64,000 bases of DNA from Vagococcus teuberi (GTDB lineage: Bacteria > Bacillota > Bacilli > Lactobacillales > Vagococcaceae). Positions 14,871 through 23,576 of the stretch are shown piece after piece. Numbering within the stretch: the first letter of the stretch is position 1; each line of letters begins with the position of its first letter. The stretch spans positions 298,501 to 362,500 of the forward strand of contig NZ_CP017267.1 in NCBI RefSeq assembly GCF_001870205.1, given 5' to 3'. Under the pieces are notes generated by a model. It was not told where the DNA came from and did not search any database. It worked only from the letters and a program-made list of their open reading frames with translations. A program made the translations under genes and the position numbers.

Positions 14871-17567
14871 ATGTTACATTTTTTAAATCTTTTAGAAACG
14901 TTTGGTGTTACTAACACCAATATTAGAATTATCAAAGAAAAAGGTATAACAACTAAAAATTTTAAAACAGACAGCGTGGGAAGATTAGAGTTTAAAGAGT
15001 GGTTAGAGACGAATAAGTTGTCAAACAAAACTATTTTTGGGACGTTTAATCAGCCATACTTAGAATCATTATCAAAAAAAACTTTGTCTGATAAAGATAT
15101 CGAGGACAGACATTTTATTATGATTGATTTTGATCCAATCAGAGAAAAAAGTACTAGTTCAACAAAAGAAGAGAAAGAAAAGGCACTCAACATAGCAAAC
15201 AATGTTTGCCAATTTTTAAAGGAACACCAATTTGAAAGTCTAATTACGTGTGATTCCGGAAATGGCTATCATATTTTGATTCCTATTACTCCTATCTCCG
15301 CGACTGAGACAACCGAGGATGTCGGAAGGTTTCTAAAACTGTTAGCTGAAAAATTTTCAACAACAGAAGTTGAAGTAGATACGACTGTAAAAAATCCTTC
15401 CAGACTAACGAAAGTTTATGGTTGTTTTGCTACAAAAGGTGAGAGTACAGAGGATAGACCACATAGAAAAAGTAGTATTTTAACGAAAAATTATTCGGCA
15501 GTGACTAATGATTTTAAATTAGTGAGTCAGTTGTTAGAGGAATCAGATTTTCAAGAAAAAAAGCAAGTTACATCAAAAACTTTTGTTAGAGCATATACAA
15601 AAAAATGGTTAGATTTTTATAAAATTGAATACCGAATTCAGCAAGGTGATGTACCTGGTATGACTCTTTTCATCTTGAAAAATTGTCCGCTAGCTGTTCA
15701 TTCAAATAATCAGAGTGGGGCAACCATTCAACAAACGGCTGATAATAAAGTGAGATTTTCATGCTTGCACGAATCTCATTCATATTTAACGATAAAAGAC
15801 TTTCAACAAAAATACCCAATACCTGAGGAAGCTTTTATACAAAATTCGATAGAATCTTTTCATAATGAAAGAATAGATTTCAATTTAGAAAGTTATACCT
15901 TAAAGAAAGATGGTCTATTCAAACATACTGACAAAGGGTCTTATAAGATATCGGAACCACTCTATATAGAAAAAAGCAGACGAATCAAAGAGACCAACGA
16001 ATCTCAGTATCTCTTAAAATATTTGTCAGGATCAGAGTGGTTAGAAAAATGGATAGGTGGTGAACAGTTAATAAGTAATGAATTTAAAAAATTAAATAAG
16101 TTTTCGGTACAAATACCTCCAAGAGCAGAGGCTGACATGATTGATTTTTTAATAAAACAGGCAAATCAATTATCAGTTGAACATTATCACAATAGTATAG
16201 GATGGGAAGGAAATAGTTTTTTAATGAATCACGCTTATTCATCAACGTCTGAAGTGAATTCTACTCTTGATGATTCTAGTTTATTAGATCTCGAAGTTAA
16301 TGGGACATTGGGAAATTGGCTTGATATGGTGACCAATGAAGTATTGGGAACAGATTTAGAGTTGGCTTTATCTATAGGTTTTAGCTCTGTTATTATTGGA
16401 AAATTGTCTCAAACATATCCAGATTTATCAACCTTATTTATTTCGATTGAGGGAGATTCAACAACAGGTAAATCAAGTAGTCAGATGTTTATGACATCAT
16501 TATACGGATCTTATCTTTCGTTAATGGATACTTGGAATTCAACTCCATACAGTATATTGGCAAAGGTGGAACGGAATAATGGCGTACTTTATGCGTTGGA
16601 TGAATTAGGTTCATGTAATCAATCTAATCTAACGAATCTAATCTATCAGTTAGCGACAGGTAGAAGTCGATTAAGGTTAAACAAAGATGCCCAGTTAAAA
16701 GAAACGTTTCGGTTCTCAACAACCATTGTTAGCTCTTCTGAGATTAGCTTGAAGGATAGAACGACTAGTTTTCAAGGGATTGATGCGCGTATCTTACCTT
16801 TTAGACAAATTCAGTGGACGAAATCAGCTGAATCTTCTGAAAGGATAAAAAAGATAAGCCATGCCAACAGAGGGTGTCCAGCAGTTTACTTTGTTAGCAG
16901 ATTAATGGAAATTTCAAAATATGAAAAAGTTATTATTGATTATTACGAACTTGCTAAAGATAAATTATCGACATTGTTTAAACAGAATCAATTAAAAGGA
17001 AGATTAATCGCACAGTATGCTGTTATCTTGGGTACTTCTTATCTGATTAATGATATATTTCCCTTTGAGTTAGATATTTTAAAAATTCAAGAGAACTTAA
17101 ATACCAGTTATTTGTCAGCTGTTAATTTATCAGAATTTTCTGATGATTTAACATATGAAGAAGTATTGACTAATATTTTTTTGGAATATAAATCCTCATT
17201 GTTACATAAAGGAAATTATTTACAAAATCCTAATCGTTTTGTTGGTAGATTTAAAGAAATAAAAGGACAGATAAAAGTTAATATAGCCATGGCCGATTTT
17301 GAGCAAAGTCTGAAACTATATTATCCCAATTCAGAGGTGCGCTATCTGATAAAGAAAATGATAGATAGAGGATTGATCCTGACTGAAAATGGCCGGAATA
17401 CTAAACGAATACATATATCTGGCACACATTTTACAACCTATGAATATATGTTAAGTAAAGAAGTGTTGCAGTTCGGCAACAGTCAATCATTAGTAATGGG
17501 AACAACAAACTTACAAAAAATATCTTCTATCAATATTAACGATTTGGAAGATGATGAACTACTATAA
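14871..17567 (+). CDS. Primase-helicase in the cch position of the SCC
   Basis: 898 aa. The N-terminus has archaeo-eukaryotic primase signatures: D86-x-D88 in IMIDFDP, S129-G-N-G-x-H134, and D170...R178 in EVDTTVKNPSRLTKVYG. The C-terminal half is an AAA+/DUF927-type helicase with Walker A GDSTTGKSS (Lys near 533) and Walker B YALDELG. Staphylococcal SCCs carry the MCM-like helicases Cch/Cch2 upstream of ccr, and this gene holds that place. It is likely to prime and unwind the excised circle. The start follows AAAGGGAGA. Confidence 0.8.
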   Translation: MLHFLNLLETFGVTNTNIRIIKEKGITTKNFKTDSVGRLEFKEWLETNKLSNKTIFGTFNQPYLESLSKKTLSDKDIEDRHFIMIDFDPIREKSTSSTKEEKEKALNIANNVCQFLKEHQFESLITCDSGNGYHILIPITPISATETTEDVGRFLKLLAEKFSTTEVEVDTTVKNPSRLTKVYGCFATKGESTEDRPHRKSSILTKNYSAVTNDFKLVSQLLEESDFQEKKQVTSKTFVRAYTKKWLDFYKIEYRIQQGDVPGMTLFILKNCPLAVHSNNQSGATIQQTADNKVRFSCLHESHSYLTIKDFQQKYPIPEEAFIQNSIESFHNERIDFNLESYTLKKDGLFKHTDKGSYKISEPLYIEKSRRIKETNESQYLLKYLSGSEWLEKWIGGEQLISNEFKKLNKFSVQIPPRAEADMIDFLIKQANQLSVEHYHNSIGWEGNSFLMNHAYSSTSEVNSTLDDSSLLDLEVNGTLGNWLDMVTNEVLGTDLELALSIGFSSVIIGKLSQTYPDLSTLFISIEGDSTTGKSSSQMFMTSLYGSYLSLMDTWNSTPYSILAKVERNNGVLYALDELGSCNQSNLTNLIYQLATGRSRLRLNKDAQLKETFRFSTTIVSSSEISLKDRTTSFQGIDARILPFRQIQWTKSAESSERIKKISHANRGCPAVYFVSRLMEISKYEKVIIDYYELAKDKLSTLFKQNQLKGRLIAQYAVILGTSYLINDIFPFELDILKIQENLNTSYLSAVNLSEFSDDLTYEEVLTNIFLEYKSSLLHKGNYLQNPNRFVGRFKEIKGQIKVNIAMADFEQSLKLYYPNSEVRYLIKKMIDRGLILTENGRNTKRIHISGTHFTTYEYMLSKEVLQFGNSQSLVMGTTNLQKISSININDLEDDELL

Positions 17568-17587
17568 CAAATTAGGAGGAAAGCAAG

Positions 17588-18079
17588 ATGGATAAATTAA
17601 ATAAAGAACATTATAACAATATAAATAAAGGAGAGAGTGATATGAACACAAAAAATATGTCAATTGAAGAGGTACAGACAACCTTTGGTATATCTGGTGT
17701 GACAAAAGTTAAAATACATAAAGGAACAACTACAGGTTCTAAGGCAGACCGTTTTTCAACTAAATCATTTGAGATTGATCTATATCTATACGAAAATTAC
17801 AAATTAGAGGAAGAGTTTGTGACACAAGAAATGTCAAAATACTTTAGGAAGCAAGGTTGGAAGACCTCTGATATCAGTGGACAGCTTTATTCAAAGAAAA
17901 ATGCTGAGTTGATGATTAATCGACCACCGACAGACGAAGAGGCTGAACAATTAGGAAAGAATGTCTCCATATGGAAATTGACTGATAAATTTTTTGAAAA
18001 AATGGAAGAAGAAATGGTTGCCTATGAAGAATATTTAGAACATCAAGATAAAGTAAAATCCAAAGAAGAAACTGAATAA
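17588..18079 (+). CDS. Unrecognised small protein next to the primase-helicase
   Basis: 163 aa from ATG 17588 (TTAGGAGG 8 nt upstream), or 145 aa from ATG 17642, which has its own AAAGGAGAG; both may be used. It is a soluble, charged protein with a Lys/Glu-rich tail. No family recognised. In staphylococcal SCCs a small protein is often encoded between the helicase and ccr and may bind DNA; the position is comparable, but no sequence evidence supports that role. Confidence 0.55.
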   Translation: MDKLNKEHYNNINKGESDMNTKNMSIEEVQTTFGISGVTKVKIHKGTTTGSKADRFSTKSFEIDLYLYENYKLEEEFVTQEMSKYFRKQGWKTSDISGQLYSKKNAELMINRPPTDEEAEQLGKNVSIWKLTDKFFEKMEEEMVAYEEYLEHQDKVKSKEETE

Positions 18080-18115
18080 TCTTTGAGAGATATATTATTA
18101 TTTTGATGGAAAATG

Positions 18116-18147
18116 AATCGAACGTGAGGATCTCCCTACGTTCGATT
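18116..18147 (+). terminator. Hairpin between the small protein and RNase HI genes
   Basis: AATCGAACGT pairs perfectly with ACGTTCGATT around a 12-nt loop, followed by a weak T-rich stretch. Likely a terminator, or an RNA processing/regulatory hairpin. Confidence 0.5.
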
Positions 18148-18183
18148 TATAAAATATGAGATTGATGAATTAGGAGGAACAAC

Positions 18184-18792
18184 ATGGTAAGTAAATATTA
18201 TGCAGTCAGAGAAGGTAGAGTTCCAGGCATTTATAATACCTGGGTAGAATGTCAAGAACAAATTAATGGATTTCGCAATGCCTCATTTAAGTCATTTGAC
18301 AACAAAGAAGAAGCCGAAGAATTTGTAAAAGGAGTACACTCTCAGTCAATCATTAAACAGCCAACATCTGACATAGATGTTCAAATCTATGTTGATGGGT
18401 CATGGAATGACAGGAAACAACAGTATGGTTGGAGCTATGTGCTAGTGGTAGATGGTGAATCGGTAGACAGTGGTTATGGTAAAGGGAACAAACCAGAGTA
18501 TTTAGATCAACATCAAATTAGTGGGGAAGTAGTCGCAGTATTACAAGGATTAAGAAGAGCCGTCTATCTAGGCTATAAACACGCTGAAATCGTTTATGAT
18601 TACTTAGGGATTGAAAAATGGCCTTTAGGTGATTGGAAAGCGAAGTCTGATATTGCAGGAGCATATCTTCATTTGATAAAGCAGTATCACCATCAAATTG
18701 ATCTGTCGTTTAAAAAAGTAAAAAGTCATTCGGGTGACCGTTTCAATGACGAAGCAGACCGATTAGCGAAGAAAGGGGCAAATAAGTCATGA
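18184..18792 (+). CDS. rnhA: Ribonuclease HI with N-terminal hybrid-binding domain
   Basis: 202 aa. Residues 1-50 form a viroplasmin/HBD domain (YYAVREGRVPGIYNTWVECQ) and 65-200 the RNase H fold with catalytic D71 (IYVDGSW), E115, D139, H182 and D192 (NDEAD). It cuts RNA in RNA:DNA hybrids, for example replication primers. The neighbouring primase-helicase suggests a role in cassette replication. The start follows TAGGAGG. All catalytic residues are present. Confidence 0.9.
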   Translation: MVSKYYAVREGRVPGIYNTWVECQEQINGFRNASFKSFDNKEEAEEFVKGVHSQSIIKQPTSDIDVQIYVDGSWNDRKQQYGWSYVLVVDGESVDSGYGKGNKPEYLDQHQISGEVVAVLQGLRRAVYLGYKHAEIVYDYLGIEKWPLGDWKAKSDIAGAYLHLIKQYHHQIDLSFKKVKSHSGDRFNDEADRLAKKGANKS

Positions 18793-18890
18793 TATCAAGA
18801 CAAAATGAGTTCATTGAGGAACTGGCAAAATCACTCTTACCACAGTTAGTTTATATCGATGAATCACACGATAAAACTATTGTATTCTGA
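18789..18890 (+). CDS. 33-aa ORF, probably a truncated gene
   Basis: ATG 18789 overlaps the rnhA stop (ATGA) and encodes MISRQNEFIEELAKSLLPQL then VYIDESHDKTIVF. Translational coupling makes expression plausible, but the abrupt end suggests the 5' remnant of a longer gene. No family assigned. Confidence 0.35.
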   Translation: MISRQNEFIEELAKSLLPQLVYIDESHDKTIVF

Positions 18891-19026
18891 TTTAGTTGTC
18901 ACAATTTAACCTAATAACGTCAATCTTACAGATATTTTTCTACTCTGTTAATCATTGAGAGACTATGTCAGTAGAGAATATTTATTAATATTGATACTTT
19001 TATTAAAAAAAGAGGAGGAAATACAA

Positions 19027-19266
19027 ATGAACACGCTAGTTAAAAATTTTATTATATCTAACTATCAGATTGGTGAATTATTCTATACGAAAGATATTTA
19101 TGATTGGTTAATGAGTTACGGTTATACTCAGAGCCAGATTAGTTCAGCTTTAAACGGTTTAAAGAAACAAGGTATCATCTCAAATGAGGCTGACAACGGA
19201 GTGAACACTATTTTTAATAGAGAAAAAGGGAAGCGTCCATTTAAAATATGGATCCGTTTAAAATGA
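19027..19266 (+). CDS. Small winged-helix-like protein preceding ccrA
   Basis: 79 aa from ATG 19027 (AGAGGAGG 7 nt upstream); the in-frame extension to 18955 lacks a ribosome site. The sequence YTKDIYDWLMSYGYTQSQIS then SALNGLKKQGIIS reads as a winged helix-turn-helix. Its stop overlaps the ccrA start (AATGATG), so the two are co-translated, and it may regulate or assist the recombinases. No named family. Confidence 0.6.
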   Translation: MNTLVKNFIISNYQIGELFYTKDIYDWLMSYGYTQSQISSALNGLKKQGIISNEADNGVNTIFNREKGKRPFKIWIRLK

Positions 19267-20639
19267 TGGATGTAGCCTATTGTCGAACGTCGGTTCGAAG
19301 AGACTACAAAGTATCGATTGAGATGCAGAAGGAAGTCATTCAACAACATGTCACACACGATATATCCAAGTGGTTCATTGATGATGGTCTTTCAGGAAGT
19401 ACCATCAATCGTCCAGATTTTGCCAGATTGATTGAATGGGTGACATCCTCCACACAATCAAGAACACTCTATGTGACACGATATGATCGGCTTTCCCGAA
19501 ATGTTTCTAATGCGCTTGATTTCCTTGAGTTATGTCAGACACATCATGTTGAAGTGGTATCGGTGTTAGAACCGATACCTTCTTCTTTAGGAGACAAACA
19601 AGCCGCTCAATTGTTGTTTGTTCAAATCCTTTTTTCATTAGCTGAGTTCACACGTAGTGTCACGATTGAAAATATCAATCAAGGATTGGCACAGAAGAAG
19701 TTAGAAAAGAAAGTATTGAGTGCAAAAGTACCCTTTGGGTATCGCTATCAAGAAGGAAAGATTGTTCCCCATCCATCTGAAGCGAGGGTTGTCAGACAAA
19801 TTTTTTCTCTCTACACGTCCACTTCAATGGGCTATCAAAAAATTGCCCAACAACTTCAAAAAGAAGGAAAGACTTTTCGAGGTAAACCATTTAAAAAACA
19901 TCATGTTGCGGCTATTTTACGACATTCCGTTTATACTGGACGCATTGGACACAACAGTAAGAATCTAACCCCCTACCTGTCACACGATGTGATACCGATT
20001 ATTCAACCAGATATCTTTCAACAAGCCATAGAAAAACGGTCACGTCGCTTACCAAAGAAGAGAGATACACGAGAGTATTCTCTGAGAAAGAAAATTTCCT
20101 GCCCGTATTGTGATAGAAAGCTAAGTCCAAAAATGCAAAGTGATAGTATCTATCATCATACCTATCATTATTATGCGTGTGGTCATGAAGACTGTGTAGG
20201 TTATCGATTGGATGCATCAAAGATAGAAAAAGAAGTACTAACCTCTATTAAAACGTATCTGACAGAGACAGATAATCTCACGACATTACTGGATGAACTA
20301 AAGAAACAGCTATCACAAGTAGCGAAGCAAAAAGAGGCAACTGTGAGTGATTTGATGAAACAGAAGTCTTGCATATTTGATCAATATGAACAAGGAACAC
20401 TATCCAAAAAGGAGATGGTTCAACAACTAGACATACTCACAAAACAACTGAATGATGTGACATCTATTACGTTGACTGAAGAACAATTAGAAGAGAGAGT
20501 AACTCAATTACTCCATCTATCTGACAATACTATTCAAGATGTCATTTGGTCTTATATTGACCACATACAAGTTACACCAGACAAACAATTAAAGGAGGTT
20601 CTTTTATATGGCATTCGGATTCAATCAGACGTTGTCTGA
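19263..20639 (+). CDS. ccrA: Cassette chromosome recombinase CcrA-like
   Basis: About 458 aa large serine recombinase. The catalytic domain has AYCRTSV (S10 nucleophile), DDGLSGSTINRPDF and YVTRYDRLSRN; the recombinase domain is about 155-260; a zinc ribbon (CPYC...CGHEDC) and a coiled-coil C-terminus follow. With CcrB it should join the rlmH att sites. ATG 19263 overlaps the upstream stop, so coupling is likely; ATG 19248 is an alternative. It overlaps ccrB by 32 nt. It is less like staphylococcal CcrA than the neighbour is like CcrB, so the ccrA name rests partly on gene order. Confidence 0.88.
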   Translation: MMDVAYCRTSVRRDYKVSIEMQKEVIQQHVTHDISKWFIDDGLSGSTINRPDFARLIEWVTSSTQSRTLYVTRYDRLSRNVSNALDFLELCQTHHVEVVSVLEPIPSSLGDKQAAQLLFVQILFSLAEFTRSVTIENINQGLAQKKLEKKVLSAKVPFGYRYQEGKIVPHPSEARVVRQIFSLYTSTSMGYQKIAQQLQKEGKTFRGKPFKKHHVAAILRHSVYTGRIGHNSKNLTPYLSHDVIPIIQPDIFQQAIEKRSRRLPKKRDTREYSLRKKISCPYCDRKLSPKMQSDSIYHHTYHYYACGHEDCVGYRLDASKIEKEVLTSIKTYLTETDNLTTLLDELKKQLSQVAKQKEATVSDLMKQKSCIFDQYEQGTLSKKEMVQQLDILTKQLNDVTSITLTEEQLEERVTQLLHLSDNTIQDVIWSYIDHIQVTPDKQLKEVLLYGIRIQSDVV

Positions 20640-22269
20640 TTCATTAGACCAACCAAAGGCAGCACTCTATCTAAGAGTATCAACGACAGAACAAGCGGTT
20701 CATGGGTATTCATTGGCCGCACAAGAACAAGTGATTCGACAATTTTGTTTACAACGAGGGTATGATGTGTACGACGTTTATGCAGATGAAGGGATTAGTG
20801 GAAAACGGACAGAGAATCGCCCAGCCTTTCAAAAGATGATGGCAGACGCAAGAGAAAACTTATTTGATATGGTAATAGTGTGGAAACTCTCTCGTTTAGG
20901 TCGTAATAATCGAGATATCTTAAATACCACAGAAGAACTCTATAAACATAATGTGAGCTTCTACTCGATTAGTGAACAGTTTGATATTAGTACGAGTACA
21001 GGACGATTAATGCTTCAATTATTAGGGTCATTTGGTGAGTTTGAACGAAATCAAATTAGTGAGAATGTTCAACTCGCGATGCGGTCATTGGTGCGAGATC
21101 AAAAACGATTTGCGGGCGGTCGTATGTTAGGGTATGTGAGTACTGTAGATGATGAAGGTCGAAAACAATTAGCGATTCAAGAAGAGGAAGCCGTGATTGT
21201 GAGAAAAATCTATCAAGACTATGCAAATGGGAAAGGCTATCGAGCGATAGCGAATGACTTAAACCGATTAGGTTATCAAACAGTGAAAGGCAACTCATTT
21301 TCAACTGTGGCTGTTAAAGATATTTTGATGAATAAAACGTATGGTGGTTATTTAGAATATGCGAAGTACGTCAATTGGGAAGAGAAGAGACGAAAAGGAA
21401 AGAACCCTCAACCGATAGTGGTTGAGGGGACCCATGAGCCAATTGTTGACAAAGACCTATTTGAGAGTGTCCAGACACGCATGAAAGTCGCAAAGAAACA
21501 GCCACAATGGAACGAACGAGGTGAAAATCTTCTGACAGGTCTACTCAGATGTCCAGAGTGTGGGGGACCAATGGCAGCAAGCAACACAACCAATACCTTA
21601 AAGGATGGAACGAAGAAACGGATCCGATACTACTCTTGCGCTAACTTTCGAAATAAGGGAGCAAGTGTCTGTCATGCGAACTCGGTAAGAGCTGACAAGG
21701 CTGAACAGTTTGTGGCAGATAGACTACAAGAGGTCATTCAAGTTCCTGAGATACTGGAAGGGTTAGTGAAGGCGTTGAATAAGGAAATCAACCAACAAGC
21801 CTGTCAAGCTGAACAAGAATCACACACATTACAGCAGCAATTGACTGATATTCAAACGAAACAAGCGAAGTGGCAGCAAGTGTTGGATGATAAGCCTGAG
21901 CTATATTCAGACTTGAAAGAACGATTGGAACAGCTAGAGAGCGACACCATTATGATTCAACAACGCCAACGTGAGATAGAACGTCTTAAACAAACTAAGA
22001 AACAACCGATTCAAGTCACGGATATTAGTCGGATATTAGAAGCGATTCAACAATTCATAAATAAAAGTTCAAAGAAGGAGATTAAGCAAGTCTATCAATC
22101 TTTCATCAAAGAAATCACGTTTAACAAAGAGACAAAAGATCAATTTCAGTTACACCTTTACTTTGATGAAGCCATAGTCAATCAACTGAATACTATCTAT
22201 CAAAAAGCCATATCTCGCGGAGATATGGCTATTTTTGTATACAAAGATAGAATAGGATTTCGTTTATAA
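20608..22269 (+). CDS. ccrB: Cassette chromosome recombinase CcrB
   Basis: 553 aa, about the staphylococcal CcrB length (around 542). Catalytic LYLRVSTTEQ (S25), DEGISGKRTENRPAF and VWKLSRLGRN; recombinase domain about 170-290; zinc ribbon with the block CPECGGPMAASNTTNTLKDG, which from memory is nearly identical in staphylococcal CcrB; long C-terminal coiled coil. CcrA and CcrB together excise and integrate SCC at rlmH. AAAGGAGG lies 8 nt before the ATG, inside ccrA. Confidence 0.95.
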   Translation: MAFGFNQTLSDSLDQPKAALYLRVSTTEQAVHGYSLAAQEQVIRQFCLQRGYDVYDVYADEGISGKRTENRPAFQKMMADARENLFDMVIVWKLSRLGRNNRDILNTTEELYKHNVSFYSISEQFDISTSTGRLMLQLLGSFGEFERNQISENVQLAMRSLVRDQKRFAGGRMLGYVSTVDDEGRKQLAIQEEEAVIVRKIYQDYANGKGYRAIANDLNRLGYQTVKGNSFSTVAVKDILMNKTYGGYLEYAKYVNWEEKRRKGKNPQPIVVEGTHEPIVDKDLFESVQTRMKVAKKQPQWNERGENLLTGLLRCPECGGPMAASNTTNTLKDGTKKRIRYYSCANFRNKGASVCHANSVRADKAEQFVADRLQEVIQVPEILEGLVKALNKEINQQACQAEQESHTLQQQLTDIQTKQAKWQQVLDDKPELYSDLKERLEQLESDTIMIQQRQREIERLKQTKKQPIQVTDISRILEAIQQFINKSSKKEIKQVYQSFIKEITFNKETKDQFQLHLYFDEAIVNQLNTIYQKAISRGDMAIFVYKDRIGFRL

Positions 22270-22319
22270 AAATACAAATCCGTGTTCCAAAATTATTTTT
22301 AAATAATAAAAATAGGTGA

Positions 22320-22345
22320 TATAATAAAAAAAGGAACGTGTGTTC
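22320..22345 (+). promoter_or_regulatory. Promoter with LexA(DinR)-like box
   Basis: TATAAT (22320-22325) is followed 8 bp later by GGAACGTGTGTTCT, containing the perfect dyad GAAC-N4-GTTC (22334-22345) of Gram-positive SOS boxes. It sits over the expected transcription start, ahead of AAGGAGGAG and an ATG at 22373, so LexA would repress this now-truncated gene. Confidence 0.5.
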
Positions 22346-22372
22346 TTTTTATTATAATTAAGGAGGAGTAAT

Positions 22373-22430
22373 ATGAAAGAAATGAATGGAAAAATGAAAA
22401 AAATGATAACCAATGGTAGTCATATTATAC
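22373..22430 (+). pseudogene. 5' fragment of a gene cut by IS1216
   Basis: ATG 22373 behind AAGGAGGAG encodes MKEMNGKMKKMITNGSHIIR before the insertion sequence starts at 22431; the rest is not found on the other side. The SOS-like promoter hints at a DNA-damage gene (YolD-like proteins are one possibility), but twenty residues are too few to decide. Confidence 0.6.
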
Positions 22431-23239
22431 GGTTCTGTTGCAAAGTTGTAAAATAAAATACAAATGTTTTACCCAGTCTTGGGTTTATGCCGGAATTCCA
22501 AACAATACCTTGATTTCCGTGCAGACTGAAAAGTCGAAAAGAGTGCCTTCTTTTCGACTTTTTTTATATAGTCCTCGAATGGTTTCCATGCCTTTAATCG
22601 TGGTAGAGGCCGTGCGTAAACTTCGATAGAATTTATTGCGTCGTTTGATTGGGCGGTGGTCTTGTTCAATCAAATTATTCAGATATTTAACGGTACGATG
22701 TTCCGTTGCTTGATAAAATCCCTGTTCTTTCAACTTTTTGAAGGCGCTCTTAATAGATGGTGCTTTATCCGTAACGAGAACTCTTGGTTCACCAAATTGT
22801 TTGACTAATCGTTTAAGAAAAGCATACGCTGCTTGTGTATTCCGTTTTTTACGTAACAAAATATCCAAGGTTAAACCATCTGCATCGATGGCTCGATACA
22901 AATAATGCCATTTCCCTTTAATTTTAATATAGGTTTCGTCCATTTTCCACGAATAAAAGGACTGTTTATTTTTCTTTTTCCAAATTTGATAGAGTAGTTT
23001 GCCGTATTCTTGTACCCAACGATAAATCGTCGTATGAGAAACGTTAATGCCACGATCATATAGGATTTCTTGAACGTCTCGATAGCTTAGGTTATAACGA
23101 AGATAATAGCCAACGGCTACAATAATCACATCCTGTTGAAATTGTTTCCCTTTAAAATGATTCATCGTTATTCCTCCCACTATCTTTTTCTATCATTTTA
23201 ACTTATTTGAAGCAGATTTTAAAACTTTGCAACAGAACC
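22431..23239 (-). mobile_element. IS6-family element, IS1216-like
   Basis: An 809-bp element with perfect 17-nt terminal inverted repeats GGTTCTGTTGCAAAGTT (22431-22447) and AACTTTGCAACAGAACC (23223-23239), the IS1216/IS257-type ends. It holds one transposase gene on the reverse strand. The 8-bp flanks (TATTATAC and AAAAAATA) do not match, so there is no target duplication. This is consistent with an IS6-mediated deletion or rearrangement rather than simple insertion. Confidence 0.93.
22485..23165 (-). CDS. tnp: IS1216-like transposase
   Basis: 226 aa from the ATG ending at 23165 behind GGAGGAATAACG. DDE transposase of the IS6 family: N-terminal HTH (VSHTTIYRWVQEYG), first Asp in WKMDETYIKIKGKWHYLYRA, second in LVTDKAPS, Glu in NLIEQDHRPIKRR. 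The sequence MNHFKGKQFQQDVIIVAVGY is characteristic of IS1216, common in enterococci. It appears intact, so this copy may still form cointegrates and move neighbouring DNA. Confidence 0.95.
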   Translation of the reverse strand: MNHFKGKQFQQDVIIVAVGYYLRYNLSYRDVQEILYDRGINVSHTTIYRWVQEYGKLLYQIWKKKNKQSFYSWKMDETYIKIKGKWHYLYRAIDADGLTLDILLRKKRNTQAAYAFLKRLVKQFGEPRVLVTDKAPSIKSAFKKLKEQGFYQATEHRTVKYLNNLIEQDHRPIKRRNKFYRSLRTASTTIKGMETIRGLYKKSRKEGTLFDFSVCTEIKVLFGIPA

Positions 23240-23337
23240 AAAAAATATATAGTTATCGATTGTTCTTAAATAAAAAGGTCATTCGTGATATAGTTGTGTT
23301 AACAAACTTCAAGATAATAAAAATAGAAGATAAATTA

Positions 23338-23574
23338 ATGAAAATTAATTATAATAGTTTATGTAGAATTATTATAGATAAAAACATGAATAAAAGAGAT
23401 CTCATTGAGCAAGTCTGATTGGCTTCAGATATAGTTTCTAAAATGCTAGAAGGTGAATTTGTTTTAATGAAGTTCTGTATAGAATCTCTAGTCATCGAAT
23501 TTGGAGATATGGTGTCAATTTTAAGAGATATAAATACACCTCAAAAACAGAAAATAATTAAAGTGAGGTTATAA
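23338..23574 (+). pseudogene. Cro/CI-type HTH regulator with one in-frame stop
   Basis: From ATG 23338 the frame reads MKINYNSLCRIIIDKNMNKR DLIEQV, then TGA (23416-23418), then LASDIVSKMLEGEFVLMKFC and on in the same frame to 23574. The pattern matches the short HTH regulators often found ahead of restriction loci, where an AG residue pair is usual at this point, so GGA to TGA is likely. It abuts the helicase start at 23577. Either the regulator is dead or the base is a read error. Confidence 0.65.
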
Positions 23575-23576
23575 AA

